DNA from: an uncultured Alphaproteobacteria bacterium
GTDB lineage: Bacteria > Pseudomonadota > Alphaproteobacteria > RF32 > CAG-239
DNA: 64,000 nucleotides
NCBI GenBank assembly: GCA_944390355.1
Contig: CALXPT010000007.1
Coordinates: 1 to 64,000, forward strand
Direction of reading: 5' to 3'
Below, one piece after another: positions 28,852-37,981 of this stretch (positions within the stretch are counted from its first letter, which is position 1; each line of letters begins with the position of its first letter). The notes below the pieces were generated by a model, which worked only from the letters and a program-made list of their open reading frames with translations, ran no database searches and was not told the origin of the DNA. A program made the position numbers and the translations under genes.

Positions 28852-29838
28852 ATGGAAACAACATTTGAATTATTTAACAACCAGCTTATACAAGAACTCG
28901 TCGGCGCACAAGATTGCAACTTGCGCACGATAGAAATGTTGCTTGGGGTAGAAATCAGCTCTTTTGGCAACCAAATAGTCATCAACGGCCCCGAAGATGC
29001 CGTCAAACAAGCTTACTCGGCACTGAATATCATGCAGCACAAGTTAATGAAAGGGCAGACTTTAGGTGAGCAAGAAGTAAAAGCGGCCGTCCGCCTAAGC
29101 AATGCCCCGACGGATACCGATAATGAAGAGGAAAACACCTCAGCATTAGCTGATATTGTATTAAAGACCAAGAAACGCCATATTTATCCGCGTTCGGCCA
29201 CACAGGCAAAATACATCCAAACCATGATGAAAAATGAAATGGTTTTTGGCTTAGGTCCTGCCGGTACGGGAAAAACCTATCTGGCCGTGGCACTGGCTGT
29301 ATCAATGATGTTGGAAGGAAAAATAGATAAAATAATTTTATCGCGTCCGGCGGTTGAGGCCGGAGAAAATCTGGGTTTTCTCCCCGGAGACCTTAAGGAC
29401 AAAGTCGATCCCTACCTGCGCCCGCTGTACGACGCCTTATACGAAATGCTGCCGGCCGAACAAGTTGATAAAAAATTAGCTATCGGCGAAATCGAAATTG
29501 CCCCGCTGGCATTCATGCGCGGTCGAACCTTATCCAACGCATTTGTTATTTTGGATGAAGCCCAAAACACCACCCCGATGCAAATGAAAATGTTTTTAAC
29601 GCGTTTGGGAGAAAATTCACGCATGGTCATCAACGGCGACTTATCGCAGGTAGACTTGCCCCACGGCATCGTCTCGGGTCTTCAGGACGCACTGGATACT
29701 TTGAGCAAAGTCCAAGGCATCGGCTCGGTAACATTCACGGCCTCGGATGTTGTCCGCCACGGCTTAGTGGCCAAAATCGTCAAAGCCTATGAAGAACGCA
29801 ACCAAAAGAAACAAACCAAAAGGCAAAACCATGAATAA
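28852..29838 (+). CDS. phoH: PhoH-like ATPase
   Basis: The 328-residue protein has an N-terminal KH-like region and the PhoH ATPase core: P loop GPAGTGKTYLAVALA, the segment SRPAVEAGENLGFLPGD, and Walker B VILDEAQNTT. The family is tied to RNA metabolism with YbeY. Its last 8 bases overlap the chosen ybeY start. Confidence 0.95.
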   Translation: METTFELFNNQLIQELVGAQDCNLRTIEMLLGVEISSFGNQIVINGPEDAVKQAYSALNIMQHKLMKGQTLGEQEVKAAVRLSNAPTDTDNEEENTSALADIVLKTKKRHIYPRSATQAKYIQTMMKNEMVFGLGPAGTGKTYLAVALAVSMMLEGKIDKIILSRPAVEAGENLGFLPGDLKDKVDPYLRPLYDALYEMLPAEQVDKKLAIGEIEIAPLAFMRGRTLSNAFVILDEAQNTTPMQMKMFLTRLGENSRMVINGDLSQVDLPHGIVSGLQDALDTLSKVQGIGSVTFTASDVVRHGLVAKIVKAYEERNQKKQTKRQNHE

Positions 29839-30349
29839 TCCGACGCTGTGCATTAATCACGAACTTTCCGAGTGGAAAGAACAAATCCCCGATATTGATA
29901 AACAATCGTTGCAAATTGCCGATATGGTATTCAAATATCTGGATAGCCGCAAAAGGCTGGATTTTCTGCCGCAAGGAAAACCCGTAAACATCGGCCTGAC
30001 TTTAACGGGAGACAGAGAAATTCACCACCTCAATCAAGAATTCCGCGGCATAGATAAACCCACAAATGTATTATCGTTTGCCGCACTTGATGATGAGGAT
30101 TTTGCCCAAGATGCGCAAATTTATGACGAAGTTGAGCTCGGAGATATCATCATCGCCTATGAAACCACGGAAAAAGAGGCAAAAGAAAAAAACATTTCCC
30201 TGCACGACCATTATTGCCACTTGCTGATTCATGGTTTATTGCATTTATCGGGCTTTGACCACCAAAGTGATGAAGAAGCCGATGAAATGGAGGGAATAGA
30301 GATTGAAATTCTCCACCAACTAAACATTGCTAATCCATACACCGAATAG
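29831..30349 (+). CDS. ybeY: Endoribonuclease YbeY
   Basis: YbeY is a zinc-dependent RNase involved in 16S 3' maturation and ribosome quality control. The zinc triad is intact in HGLLHLSGFDH (H-x3-H-x5-H), and NEEFRG-type and TNVLSFA motifs precede it. The start at 29831 is chosen over 29789 because AAAAGG sits 7 nt upstream and the extra residues are low-complexity Lys/Asn. It is translationally coupled to phoH. Confidence 0.94.
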   Translation: MNNPTLCINHELSEWKEQIPDIDKQSLQIADMVFKYLDSRKRLDFLPQGKPVNIGLTLTGDREIHHLNQEFRGIDKPTNVLSFAALDDEDFAQDAQIYDEVELGDIIIAYETTEKEAKEKNISLHDHYCHLLIHGLLHLSGFDHQSDEEADEMEGIEIEILHQLNIANPYTE

Positions 30350-30358
30350 AAGTAGAAT

Positions 30359-31906
30359 ATGTTTTTGCCCCGCACCCGTGCAGCAATAAAGAATAATATT
30401 TTAACCCATCCCAAAACAACCGCCGCCCTGCTTGGGCTACTGAGCGTTTTGGTACTGCCGCCTTACTATATATGGCCGCTGCTGTTCATAACAATGAGCG
30501 GCATGGTTCTTTTACTAAGCCGAACGCCGACATTCAAAAAAACTTTTACGCAGGGATATTGGTTTGGCTTTACTTTTTACGGAGCAGGTTTCAGTTGGAT
30601 ATGCAACGCACTTTTGATTGAGGCCGACAAACTGGGCTGGCTCATTTTGCCTGCATTAATTGCCGGCGGCGCATTCTTTGGTTTATTCACGGCAATTGCG
30701 GCAACATTCACCTGTTTATACAAGAGCCCGCAAGGAAAAGTCTTGTCATTTTCTGCCGCATGGACACTGTTGGAATGGATAAGGAGTTTTATTTTAACCG
30801 GTTTTCCGTGGAATTTACTCGGAACAAGCTTGGCTTTTTCGGACAAACTCATTCAAGGAGCCTCCCTATTTGGCACTTACGGCTTGTCGCTGCTGGTTGC
30901 TTTAAGCACATCTGCCCCTGCAATATTTTTGCTATGCAAAACGCGTCGTGCTTTTTGGCAAAGCCTACTGCTAAGTTTGCTTCCGATTTTGTTTCTGTAC
31001 GGATATGGTTTCATTCGCTTGCACAATGCCGATTTTAGAGAAGACACAATCAGGATTCGGATTGTCCAACCCTCAATACCGCAAAGCCTCAAATGGAACA
31101 AATCCACCCTCGAAAACAACTTCAAAGAATATCTCCGCCTGAGCCAAACCCAAGGAATAGAAAACATTTCAATAATCGTTTGGGGCGAAACGGCAAGCCC
31201 ATATCCGTTAGAATACGCCCACGAATACCGCAATCAAATCGCCCGAATATTACCGCCACAAACATTGCTAATGACCGGAGCTCTGAGTTATAAACTGCAC
31301 CGCGGCCGCTTATCCCCACAAAACGCCATGTTAACAATCGACCGCAAAGGAGAGATTGTTGCAACATACGCCAAATCGCATTTAGTCCCTTTTGGAGAAT
31401 ATATTCCTCTGCGCGAATTTCTTCCGCAAGCCATAAAACCGATAACCAACGTAATAAGCGATTTTGTTCAAGGCCAAGGCCCGCAAAGCATAGAGCTGCC
31501 GAACGGCCTTAAAATAGGAACGGCAATTTGCTACGAGATAATATTCCCGCACCAAATCATCGACGCGGATAATAAACCTGAGGTTGTATTTAATTTAACA
31601 AACGACGGTTGGTACGGAGACAGTTCCGGCCCGAGACAACATCTGGTAAACACGCAAATGCGCGCGGTAGAAGAAGGAGTTAGCATCATTCGCGCAGCCA
31701 ATTCAGGCATAAGCGCGCTCATATCCCCCTACGGTACAATAATTCAAAAACTAGACTTAAATAATAAAGGTATCATAGACGTTAATTTGCCCAAAACCAA
31801 AAGTATACCAACGCTATATACGCAATATGGCGACCTAATACCTTTGTTGATGATAGTATTGATATTTATAATAGGAAAACAAGAAGATAGCTATAATAAA
31901 GACTAA
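30359..31906 (+). CDS. lnt: Apolipoprotein N-acyltransferase
   Basis: Lnt adds the third acyl chain to lipoproteins at the inner membrane. The 515-residue protein has about six N-terminal TM helices, a periplasmic nitrilase domain and a C-terminal TM helix. The Glu-Lys-Cys catalytic set is visible as WGETASPYPLE, YAKSHLVPFGEY and GTAICYEIIFP. It starts 9 bp after ybeY. Confidence 0.96.
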   Translation: MFLPRTRAAIKNNILTHPKTTAALLGLLSVLVLPPYYIWPLLFITMSGMVLLLSRTPTFKKTFTQGYWFGFTFYGAGFSWICNALLIEADKLGWLILPALIAGGAFFGLFTAIAATFTCLYKSPQGKVLSFSAAWTLLEWIRSFILTGFPWNLLGTSLAFSDKLIQGASLFGTYGLSLLVALSTSAPAIFLLCKTRRAFWQSLLLSLLPILFLYGYGFIRLHNADFREDTIRIRIVQPSIPQSLKWNKSTLENNFKEYLRLSQTQGIENISIIVWGETASPYPLEYAHEYRNQIARILPPQTLLMTGALSYKLHRGRLSPQNAMLTIDRKGEIVATYAKSHLVPFGEYIPLREFLPQAIKPITNVISDFVQGQGPQSIELPNGLKIGTAICYEIIFPHQIIDADNKPEVVFNLTNDGWYGDSSGPRQHLVNTQMRAVEEGVSIIRAANSGISALISPYGTIIQKLDLNNKGIIDVNLPKTKSIPTLYTQYGDLIPLLMIVLIFIIGKQEDSYNKD

Positions 31907-31979
31907 TAACAAAACGTATAAAACAACCAAGATTTTAATAAAATAAAGCACGATAATCCCAAATTTTCAAAAATAATGG

Positions 31980-32008
31980 TTGACGAAATAAGTATAAAAT
32001 CCTATCCT
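31980..32008 (+). promoter_or_regulatory. Sigma-70-type promoter of the XRE regulator
   Basis: TTGACG and TATCCT are separated by 17 bp, ending 35 bp before the start codon. A GAGAGGGA ribosome-binding site follows. Confidence 0.6.
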
Positions 32009-32043
32009 TAGAGTAGAACTAAGAACTAGAGAGGGAATTAAAA

Positions 32044-32541
32044 ATGACAACTGCAAAAACAAGAAAAGCAAGCAGAGGCAGAACACCGACTGGACAACCC
32101 AACCCGATTGATGTCCATGTCGGCAACCGTATCCGCCTCAGAAGAACCTTGCTGGGATTAAGCCAAGAGAAATTAGCCTCATTACTCGGATTGACATTTC
32201 AGCAAGTTCAAAAATACGAGCGCGGAATGAACCGTGTCGGAGCCAGTCGTTTATGGGATATAGGAAAAGTATTAAATGTACCGATAGAATTTTTCTACGA
32301 AGACATGGATATTGATGTAGCCAAACAAAGCCCGAGAATGTTTAGTATTCCCAACAACGAGGCAGAGTTTTTGGAAGAAGAACAAAACAAATTTAATGAT
32401 GACCCGATGAAACGTAAAGAAACAATCGAATTGGTAAAAGCTTATTATAAAATTCCGAACCGCACCGCGGCCAAACATTTGTTTGATTTAATAATAGCCA
32501 TGTCCAAAACATACGACAAATCAAATGAAGAAAATGAATAA
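32044..32541 (+). CDS. XRE-family transcriptional regulator
   Basis: This 165-residue DNA-binding protein has a Cro/CI helix-turn-helix at about residues 25-80: NRIRLRRTLLGLSQEKLA, then LGLTFQQVQKYERG. The C-terminal 70 residues are acidic and helical and probably mediate dimerisation. Genes of this type sit near lnt in many Alphaproteobacteria, so it is likely a core regulator rather than a prophage repressor. It has its own promoter and terminator. Confidence 0.88.
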   Translation: MTTAKTRKASRGRTPTGQPNPIDVHVGNRIRLRRTLLGLSQEKLASLLGLTFQQVQKYERGMNRVGASRLWDIGKVLNVPIEFFYEDMDIDVAKQSPRMFSIPNNEAEFLEEEQNKFNDDPMKRKETIELVKAYYKIPNRTAAKHLFDLIIAMSKTYDKSNEENE

Positions 32542-32563
32542 AAAAGAAATTTGTAGTTATGAG

Positions 32564-32592
32564 AGCTGATGTTATAAACATCAGCTTTTTTT
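32564..32592 (+). terminator. Rho-independent terminator of the XRE gene
   Basis: A perfect 10-bp stem AGCTGATGTT / AACATCAGCT with a 3-nt loop is followed by seven T. Confidence 0.9.
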
Positions 32593-32663
32593 AATTAAAA
32601 AGTTGACTTTTAGGAATAAAATGAATAGAACTAAAAAAAATTTTTACAGAAAGAAATAAAGAC

Positions 32664-33401
32664 ATGGAAGCAAACATCCCCGCACAAAACCCCCCAAAAT
32701 TTTTCGGACGCCGCAAAGGCCGCATCATACATAAAGCCAAAAGTGTTTTATTGGAAAAATTTCTTCCGCAGTTAAAAATAACGGAAAGCACCGATTTAAC
32801 ACCTAATAAACTGTTTAATTTTGCGGTAGAAAAAATGTATCTGGAAATCGGCTTTGGCAACGGCGAACATTTAGCGGGCCAAGCACAATCTCATCCGGAA
32901 ATAGGATTTATTGGAGCGGAGGTTTTTCAAAACGGCATAGCAAATTTATTGTCCCTTATTACGGGAATAAAAGAAGGCTCGCAAATAAGCGAAAACATTG
33001 AGCTAAAAAATACATTAAACGACAACATCCGAATTTTCGATGATGATATAAGATTATTGTTCAAAAGGATTCCGGATAAATATTTTGACCGAGTATTTTT
33101 GCTGTTTCCAGACCCATGGCCAAAAAAGAGACACGCCGCCCGCCGTTTTATAAATCCCGAGAATTTACAAGAACTGGCACGAATAATCAAACCGCAAGGC
33201 TTGCTGAGAATAGCCACCGACCACCCTGTATACAAGAGCTGGGTACTGCATCAAATGCATAACAGTCCTGATTTTTATTGGACGGCAACCTGCGGCAAGG
33301 ATTGGAAAACCCCTCCCGCAGATTGGATTGAAACCAAATACCAGCGCAAAGCACTTCGCGAAGGCCGCCGTCCGGTATTTTTTGATTACGCCCGCAAATA
33401 A
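32664..33401 (+). CDS. trmB: tRNA (guanine-N7-)-methyltransferase
   Basis: It methylates G46 in the tRNA variable loop. The 245-residue protein shows the SAM site LEIGFGNGEH, GAEVFQNGIANL, and the family signature LFPDPWPKKRHAARRF. The N-terminus starts with the FFGRRKGR segment common in alphaproteobacterial TrmB. The 3' end overlaps a convergent gene by 16 bp. Confidence 0.95.
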   Translation: MEANIPAQNPPKFFGRRKGRIIHKAKSVLLEKFLPQLKITESTDLTPNKLFNFAVEKMYLEIGFGNGEHLAGQAQSHPEIGFIGAEVFQNGIANLLSLITGIKEGSQISENIELKNTLNDNIRIFDDDIRLLFKRIPDKYFDRVFLLFPDPWPKKRHAARRFINPENLQELARIIKPQGLLRIATDHPVYKSWVLHQMHNSPDFYWTATCGKDWKTPPADWIETKYQRKALREGRRPVFFDYARK

Positions 33402-34117
33402 GCCTGATCTTTAACATTCATAAAGAGCGGCATATGATCGCTGACCTGAGACCAAGGGCGAAACTTACCGATTTGGAAAGCATCAACATCACGCACCTTA
33501 TCTTTATTGATAAACATGTAATCAATATGATGAGGCTTGCTTTTATGCCGAAATTGAAACTGAGTAGCCTGAGATTCAAGCCCTTGTGTCTCATTATGAA
33601 GTTCATGATACAAACTGCAAAAATTATCATTTTCAAGTTTTTGCACCAACTCGGCATGACGGACACGCCGTCCGAACTTTCCGTCCCACACAGCATTACT
33701 GTTAAAATCCCCCAAAATGATTGTATCATCATCAAAATACTTTTCATAAGAGCACAAAGCCAAATAAGCCTGAGCGACATAGCTTTTAAGAACTTGTCCC
33801 ACAAAGCGAGTCCACACGGCCACCAGCAAAAAGCGACGATTATCATGATAAATAAAGACAGGCAAAACAAGTTGAAACTCGTGGTTATAAAAAGGAGCAA
33901 TTTCGGCTTTTAATCCATTAAAGGTATAAACGCCCACACCCTTTGAGGTACAAGTTCCGTCCCACACGCAGCTGTCATAAAACGGGGTAGAAATTTCTTT
34001 AGAAATTAATTCAGGAGATTCGCATTCCTGAATAACGGCCACATCCGGCTGAAAAGGTTTAAGCAAACGATGCTTATGCCGAAACGCGCCATTGCAATTC
34101 CAACTGACGATATTCAT
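33386..34117 (-). CDS. Endonuclease/exonuclease/phosphatase-fold protein
   Basis: This EEP (DNase I/ExoIII-like) superfamily protein shows IVSWNCNGAF at the N-terminus, VIQECESP with the catalytic Glu, ILGDFNSNAVW and the closing SDHMPLF with the catalytic His. Such enzymes hydrolyse phosphodiester bonds in nucleic acids, inositides or nucleotides; the substrate cannot be told. The start at 34117 is preferred over 34126 because family homology begins at MNIVSWN. No signal peptide is present. Confidence 0.88.
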   Translation of the reverse strand: MNIVSWNCNGAFRHKHRLLKPFQPDVAVIQECESPELISKEISTPFYDSCVWDGTCTSKGVGVYTFNGLKAEIAPFYNHEFQLVLPVFIYHDNRRFLLVAVWTRFVGQVLKSYVAQAYLALCSYEKYFDDDTIILGDFNSNAVWDGKFGRRVRHAELVQKLENDNFCSLYHELHNETQGLESQATQFQFRHKSKPHHIDYMFINKDKVRDVDAFQIGKFRPWSQVSDHMPLFMNVKDQAYLRA

Positions 34118-34287
34118 AACACACACTCACAAATAATAGTTACACACACATAACATTATACCAAACTCAAAGCACAAAAAAAACCTATACTTTAGTTTTA
34201 ATAACCCAACAAATCATCAACAATACCAAGCAAAAATATTGCAAAGAGAAAAAAAACAACTACAATAAGAGGTTAAGGAAAATAAAA

Positions 34288-34851
34288 ATGCTTAAATTAC
34301 AAAAAGAAATAGACCGCGGGGCCACCAGAATATGTTACGAACATCCCGACACCCCCAATCTTTGCGTTAAAGTTTACATTGACGCAAATAAAAAACTGAA
34401 TGAAATACAACAAGAAATAAATATATATAAGGCTCTAAAAGAACAGCTGGCAGCCTATTTATGTTTTTACAAAAATGAGCTTGTAGAAACCGATAAAGGA
34501 GTTGGTCTGGTTTGCGAGTTATTGCGAGATGATAACGGACAAATTTCCAAACCGTTAATAAGCTTCAAACGCCCGCTCACGCCTGAAATCATCGCGCAAA
34601 TACATAATTTTACGGATACCTTAATCAAAGAAAAAATATATTTTTATGATTTTAATATCAAAAACTTTGCCATCCAAATAAAAAACGGCAAACCGCAGCT
34701 AAAATACATTGATTTAAAGAGCTACAACAAATATAAACCATGGACTTACCTGCATCTGGAAAAAATAATCCCCTATCTGGCACAACGCGCCCTCCGGCAG
34801 CGCATAAAAAAATTTTACACTTTGCTGAAAAAATATAAATACATTGAATAG
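34288..34851 (+). CDS. YrbL-family kinase-like protein
   Basis: The 187-residue protein resembles YrbL, a protein-kinase-fold family regulated by PhoPQ in enterics. Landmarks are the start with ATRICYEHPDTPNLCVKVY (the ATP-site lysine region), LVCELLRDDNGQISKPL, and the catalytic-loop-like YFYDFNIKNF followed by YIDLKSYN. Substrate and role are unknown. It is monocistronic. Confidence 0.8.
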   Translation: MLKLQKEIDRGATRICYEHPDTPNLCVKVYIDANKKLNEIQQEINIYKALKEQLAAYLCFYKNELVETDKGVGLVCELLRDDNGQISKPLISFKRPLTPEIIAQIHNFTDTLIKEKIYFYDFNIKNFAIQIKNGKPQLKYIDLKSYNKYKPWTYLHLEKIIPYLAQRALRQRIKKFYTLLKKYKYIE

Positions 34852-34935
34852 TTGGGATTAAAACACAAGAAAAGTTTGCATTAAATAAAAATAAAGATTA
34901 AAGTACAAACAGTACAAAAAAGAAAGGACAAACAC

Positions 34936-35388
34936 ATGAATAAAAATTATATCATCGGAGGCATCATAGCCATTGTTGCATTTGTCATCGGCTTAACAAT
35001 CAGCAAATGCACAACTCCTGAAATCGGTATCATCGACTTGAAGAAAATCGGTAGCGAAGCCGAAATGTTCAAACAATACAAACAAGAACAAGATGCACAA
35101 GAAGAACAATTGGCCCAATGGGTAAGTAAAGTTCAAAAAGAAATAGCCAACGCCAAAACCGATAAAAGAAGAAAAGAATTAATTGAAAAATACAGCAAGG
35201 AAGAAATCCAAAAACGAGAAGAAATTCAAAATGTTTTAGGCCCGAAAATCAAAGAAAATGATGAAAAGATTCGTGCTTTGATTAAAGAAGAAGCCGAGAG
35301 CAAAGGCTTAAGTGCCGTTGTATTGAAAGATGTTGTTATGTTCGGCGGCGTTGACATCACGGAAGATGTTATCAAACAAGCCAAATAA
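34936..35388 (+). CDS. OmpH/Skp-like membrane-anchored periplasmic protein
   Basis: The 150-residue protein starts with one uncleaved-looking TM helix (about residues 5-25), then EIGIIDLKKIGSEAE, a long charged coiled coil, and the C-terminal strand pair VVLKDVVMFGGVDITEDVIK that marks OmpH/Skp proteins. Skp chaperones outer-membrane proteins in the periplasm as a trimer with coiled-coil arms. A retained N-terminal anchor would tether it to the inner membrane; a Cys follows the TM, but no clean lipobox is seen. Confidence 0.75.
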   Translation: MNKNYIIGGIIAIVAFVIGLTISKCTTPEIGIIDLKKIGSEAEMFKQYKQEQDAQEEQLAQWVSKVQKEIANAKTDKRRKELIEKYSKEEIQKREEIQNVLGPKIKENDEKIRALIKEEAESKGLSAVVLKDVVMFGGVDITEDVIKQAK

Positions 35389-35407
35389 AATACAAATCAG
35401 CAACACA

Positions 35408-35437
35408 AGCCCCGAAAAAAATCGGGGCTTTAATTTT
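35408..35437 (+). terminator. Rho-independent terminator of the OmpH-like gene
   Basis: AGCCCCGA / TCGGGGCT with an A6 loop is followed by TTAATTTTATTT. Confidence 0.85.
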
Positions 35438-35564
35438 ATTTCAACTAAAAACCATAATCCCTCAAGCAGACATCACCGACTCTGGAAATTTTTTGAAAAA
35501 TAAAAACACGAAAAAAAGGAGCACCGAAGTGCCCCTTTCAAAAAAATTAATCAAACGGAGAAGG

Positions 35565-36755
35565 TTACAATTTTGCCAGAATTTCCTTTTCGGAATACGG
35601 ATTTTCGCCAAAGACGACAATGGTCGGCTTTCTGTAGAAAATGCTCTTTGCAATTTCTTGAACATTTCTGGCTGATGTCAGGAATATCGAACTGATTCTG
35701 GCATCCACATCATACATATCCCCACGACCAAGTACCTGCCATGCGGCTTCCACAGCGGCATCTTGCGGCTCAGAGAACTTAGCCAATTTTTCAGTAGCAG
35801 CGCGCTGACGAGATGTTTCCATACGGCGGTCTGATGCAAGCGTTGTTGTAACACGCTTGATATTCTTGGAAATGATATCAATAAAGTCATTGATATCTTT
35901 GCCAGCCGGAGCCACAATAGAAATACGCAAAGTCCGCATACCGTAATATCCGGCAATTTTAACCTCGCGTATAGCACCCGTACCGGCAACATCACGTTCC
36001 AAGCGACCGGATAACATCGACATCAGCACATTTGCGCCTGCCTTATCCGCTTCTAACTCTTCTTCTTCAGTTACATTAGCTAAGAAAGAAAGATCCCAAC
36101 CAATGGCTATGGATTGAACATCCCCAACAGCAGGTCTGGCTGTATAACCACCGGTATATTCGAGCTTTTCGAATTTTTGCTTCTTACCGACAGGAATTGA
36201 GCCGAAGTATTTTTCCATCAGCTCTTTGAGCTCAGCCAACGGCAAATTGCAGGCCACACCAATCACGATGTTTTTCCCTGTGTAGTAAGTGTCAACCAAT
36301 GCTTCCAAATCTTCTGTTTTAAGGGACTTGACGGATTCAATATATGCATCCAAATCCCACACTAACTTGCTTGTTCCGAATGCCGTGTGCTTGTAGCACA
36401 ATTTCCACTGACGTTCGGGAAGAGGTGCCAAATCACGCGTGTGCTGAGCCACATCTTCCGCTGCCGCATCAACTAATTCTTGTGACAAATCCGGATTTTT
36501 CAGCACAGCAGCCACTTTCTTTAACAAATTTTCAAACTCTTCAGCCGGACATCCGGTTAAATAAGAAGTAATTGTACCTCCTTGGATAGCCAGAGCGTTA
36601 TTCAGTTGCGGTGCCAAAACCTTTTCACACACAGCTGCAAGCCCAAGCTTTGGTTCATTCAAATGACCAATGCCTACCGTAATTGACAGTGAATAAACTT
36701 TTGAATTGTTTGTTTTTACCACTCTCAAACCGTTTGATAAAACTATCTTCTTCAT
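35565..36755 (-). CDS. M16-family peptidase homologue lacking the zinc motif
   Basis: The 396-residue protein has the two-domain M16 (pitrilysin / processing-peptidase) fold signatures: SNGLRVV, SLSITVGIGHLNEP, the middle GKNIVIGVACNLP, and the C-terminal GYYGMRTLRIS. The zinc-binding HxxEH is absent: the position reads AAVCEKVL, with no histidines. Catalytically silent M16 subunits normally pair with an active partner, but none is adjacent, so the partner must be elsewhere or this is a structural protein. It is monocistronic. Confidence 0.82.
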   Translation of the reverse strand: MKKIVLSNGLRVVKTNNSKVYSLSITVGIGHLNEPKLGLAAVCEKVLAPQLNNALAIQGGTITSYLTGCPAEEFENLLKKVAAVLKNPDLSQELVDAAAEDVAQHTRDLAPLPERQWKLCYKHTAFGTSKLVWDLDAYIESVKSLKTEDLEALVDTYYTGKNIVIGVACNLPLAELKELMEKYFGSIPVGKKQKFEKLEYTGGYTARPAVGDVQSIAIGWDLSFLANVTEEEELEADKAGANVLMSMLSGRLERDVAGTGAIREVKIAGYYGMRTLRISIVAPAGKDINDFIDIISKNIKRVTTTLASDRRMETSRQRAATEKLAKFSEPQDAAVEAAWQVLGRGDMYDVDARISSIFLTSARNVQEIAKSIFYRKPTIVVFGENPYSEKEILAKL

Positions 36756-36852
36756 AATAAAAAGTATAAAAATTAAACATAAAAATTAACTATCACGCAA
36801 CAACAAATACAACTTTACAAAAATTTTGTCAACACATTTTTAACCTATCATG

Positions 36853-36884
36853 CAAAAAAAAGGCCATAAATATTTATGACCTTA
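36853..36884 (-). terminator. Rho-independent terminator of the DUF805 gene
   Basis: On the minus strand, AAGG-t-CATAAATATTTATG-g-CCTT is followed by a T run. It lies about 45 bp after the DUF805 stop. Confidence 0.75.
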
Positions 36885-36926
36885 ACAAAAATACCCAAAA
36901 ACTATTGATTATAAACAATTTTTTCA

Positions 36927-37556
36927 TCAATAAAAAAAGATACGACAGCAAATACGCCAAGCCGCAAACACCGTATAAGGCAAAACAGCATACCCCAAAA
37001 TACCTATAAGCAAATTTCTCCTTGATGTTTTCTGAACCAAATCAGGAGCTGCGCCATACTGATTCGCCCCATTGTCGCTTTGTTTGGTAAGCCAATGCAT
37101 CCACAACCCAACTCCCCAAATAGCAACCACAAAAAACAAAACAGCCCAAATAATTTGTACGGTATCATTGGTCAGCAGAGGTGTAATTGCCACCATTTCC
37201 ATTAACAAAATCAAAATGCCATAAGGAAAAAACACCCACGCACCGCATTTGTTGATATCATGCAAGCGGCGCACCAACACAGCCGTAGCCGGCACCAAAC
37301 GCACCATAAGATAGATAAAGCCGCCAAGATTGTTGAACCAACTCAAAAATAGAAGCAACAATAAAACATCGAACAGCGTAAACGACCAAAACTCTAACCG
37401 ACCGGAGCGTCCGGAAAATTGAGCATATTTGCGCCAAACATTTATATAAGCCCGCCCGATATCGCAAAGCTTAAAAGAAGCATCATTTGAATTTTCACGA
37501 CAACTAGGATCAGTTTTCTTTACCGATTCTGCCATATCAACCTCCGCCAGCAACAA
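36927..37556 (-). CDS. DUF805 membrane protein
   Basis: The 209-residue inner-membrane protein has YINVWRKYAQFSGRSGRLEFW near the N-terminus, the DUF805 hallmark, then about four TM helices with VRRLHDINKCGAW between them. The family function is unknown. It is the last core gene before the tRNA-Gly-integrated element; its promoter side faces the left attachment site. Confidence 0.85.
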   Translation of the reverse strand: MLLAEVDMAESVKKTDPSCRENSNDASFKLCDIGRAYINVWRKYAQFSGRSGRLEFWSFTLFDVLLLLLFLSWFNNLGGFIYLMVRLVPATAVLVRRLHDINKCGAWVFFPYGILILLMEMVAITPLLTNDTVQIIWAVLFFVVAIWGVGLWMHWLTKQSDNGANQYGAAPDLVQKTSRRNLLIGILGYAVLPYTVFAAWRICCRIFFY

Positions 37557-37645
37557 AACATAAAGTTAGGATAACGACAAACACAAAAAAAACAATCAAA
37601 TTTTGTTATAAAGGCAAAAAAATTTCGAATATCCGCGATTTAAAA

Positions 37646-37697
37646 CAAAAAAAGCCTTGCTAAAGCAAGACTAATGAAATGGAGCGGGCAATGGGAT
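37646..37697. repeat. Left attachment-site copy (52-bp direct repeat)
   Basis: These 52 bases are identical to 59800-59851. The segment holds the 3' end of tRNA-Gly (T-stem 3' strand, acceptor 3' strand, CCA) and the tRNA's terminator, all on the minus strand. Only the 3' part of the tRNA is present here, so this is the att half-site left by integration. The sequences diverge at 37698. Confidence 0.9.
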
Positions 37698-37899
37698 CCA
37701 CTCCATTTTTTATAAAAGCATTGATTTTACTTGCTTTTGCATTTTGCTTGGAGCTTGGTTTCAACCAAATGCATCACAAATTGCATCACACTTAAGCCTT
37801 TAAACATATTATAAGGCGAATTTTGCAAAATGTACACGTTTTTATTGAGAAACTGTGTGAAAAACCTCCAAAATACTACATTTTTACAGGTTTTACTCC

Positions 37900-37978
37900 A
37901 ATCGTAACATTTTGGGCGTTGAATCGTAACATTTTAAACTATGAATCGTAACATTTTTGTTACGATTGCTTATACACA
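37900..37978. repeat. Iteron cluster with DnaA box: candidate replication origin
   Basis: AATCGTAACATTTT occurs at 37900, 37922 and 37944, exactly 22 bp apart. The third copy forms a perfect 10-bp hairpin with an inverted copy at 37958-37967 (4-T loop). A DnaA box TTATACACA (consensus TTATNCACA) lies at 37970-37978. Two-turn spacing of direct repeats beside a DnaA box is the arrangement of iteron-controlled plasmid origins. Confidence 0.55.
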
Positions 37979-37981
37979 GAA

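Larger units (their letters stand above)
37557..37981. other. Gene-free stretch across the left junction
   Basis: Contains the left att repeat (37646-37697), a hairpin AAATGGAG/CTCCATTT spanning the junction (37677-37710), two direct TGCATCACA motifs (37770-37778 and 37782-37790), and the iteron/DnaA-box cluster (37900-37978). No gene is seen. Confidence 0.7.

Noticed and set aside
37900-37978. CRISPR-like array
   Set aside because: Only three short 14-bp repeats with 8-bp spacers of different kind, plus an inverted copy and DnaA box. Iterons explain it.
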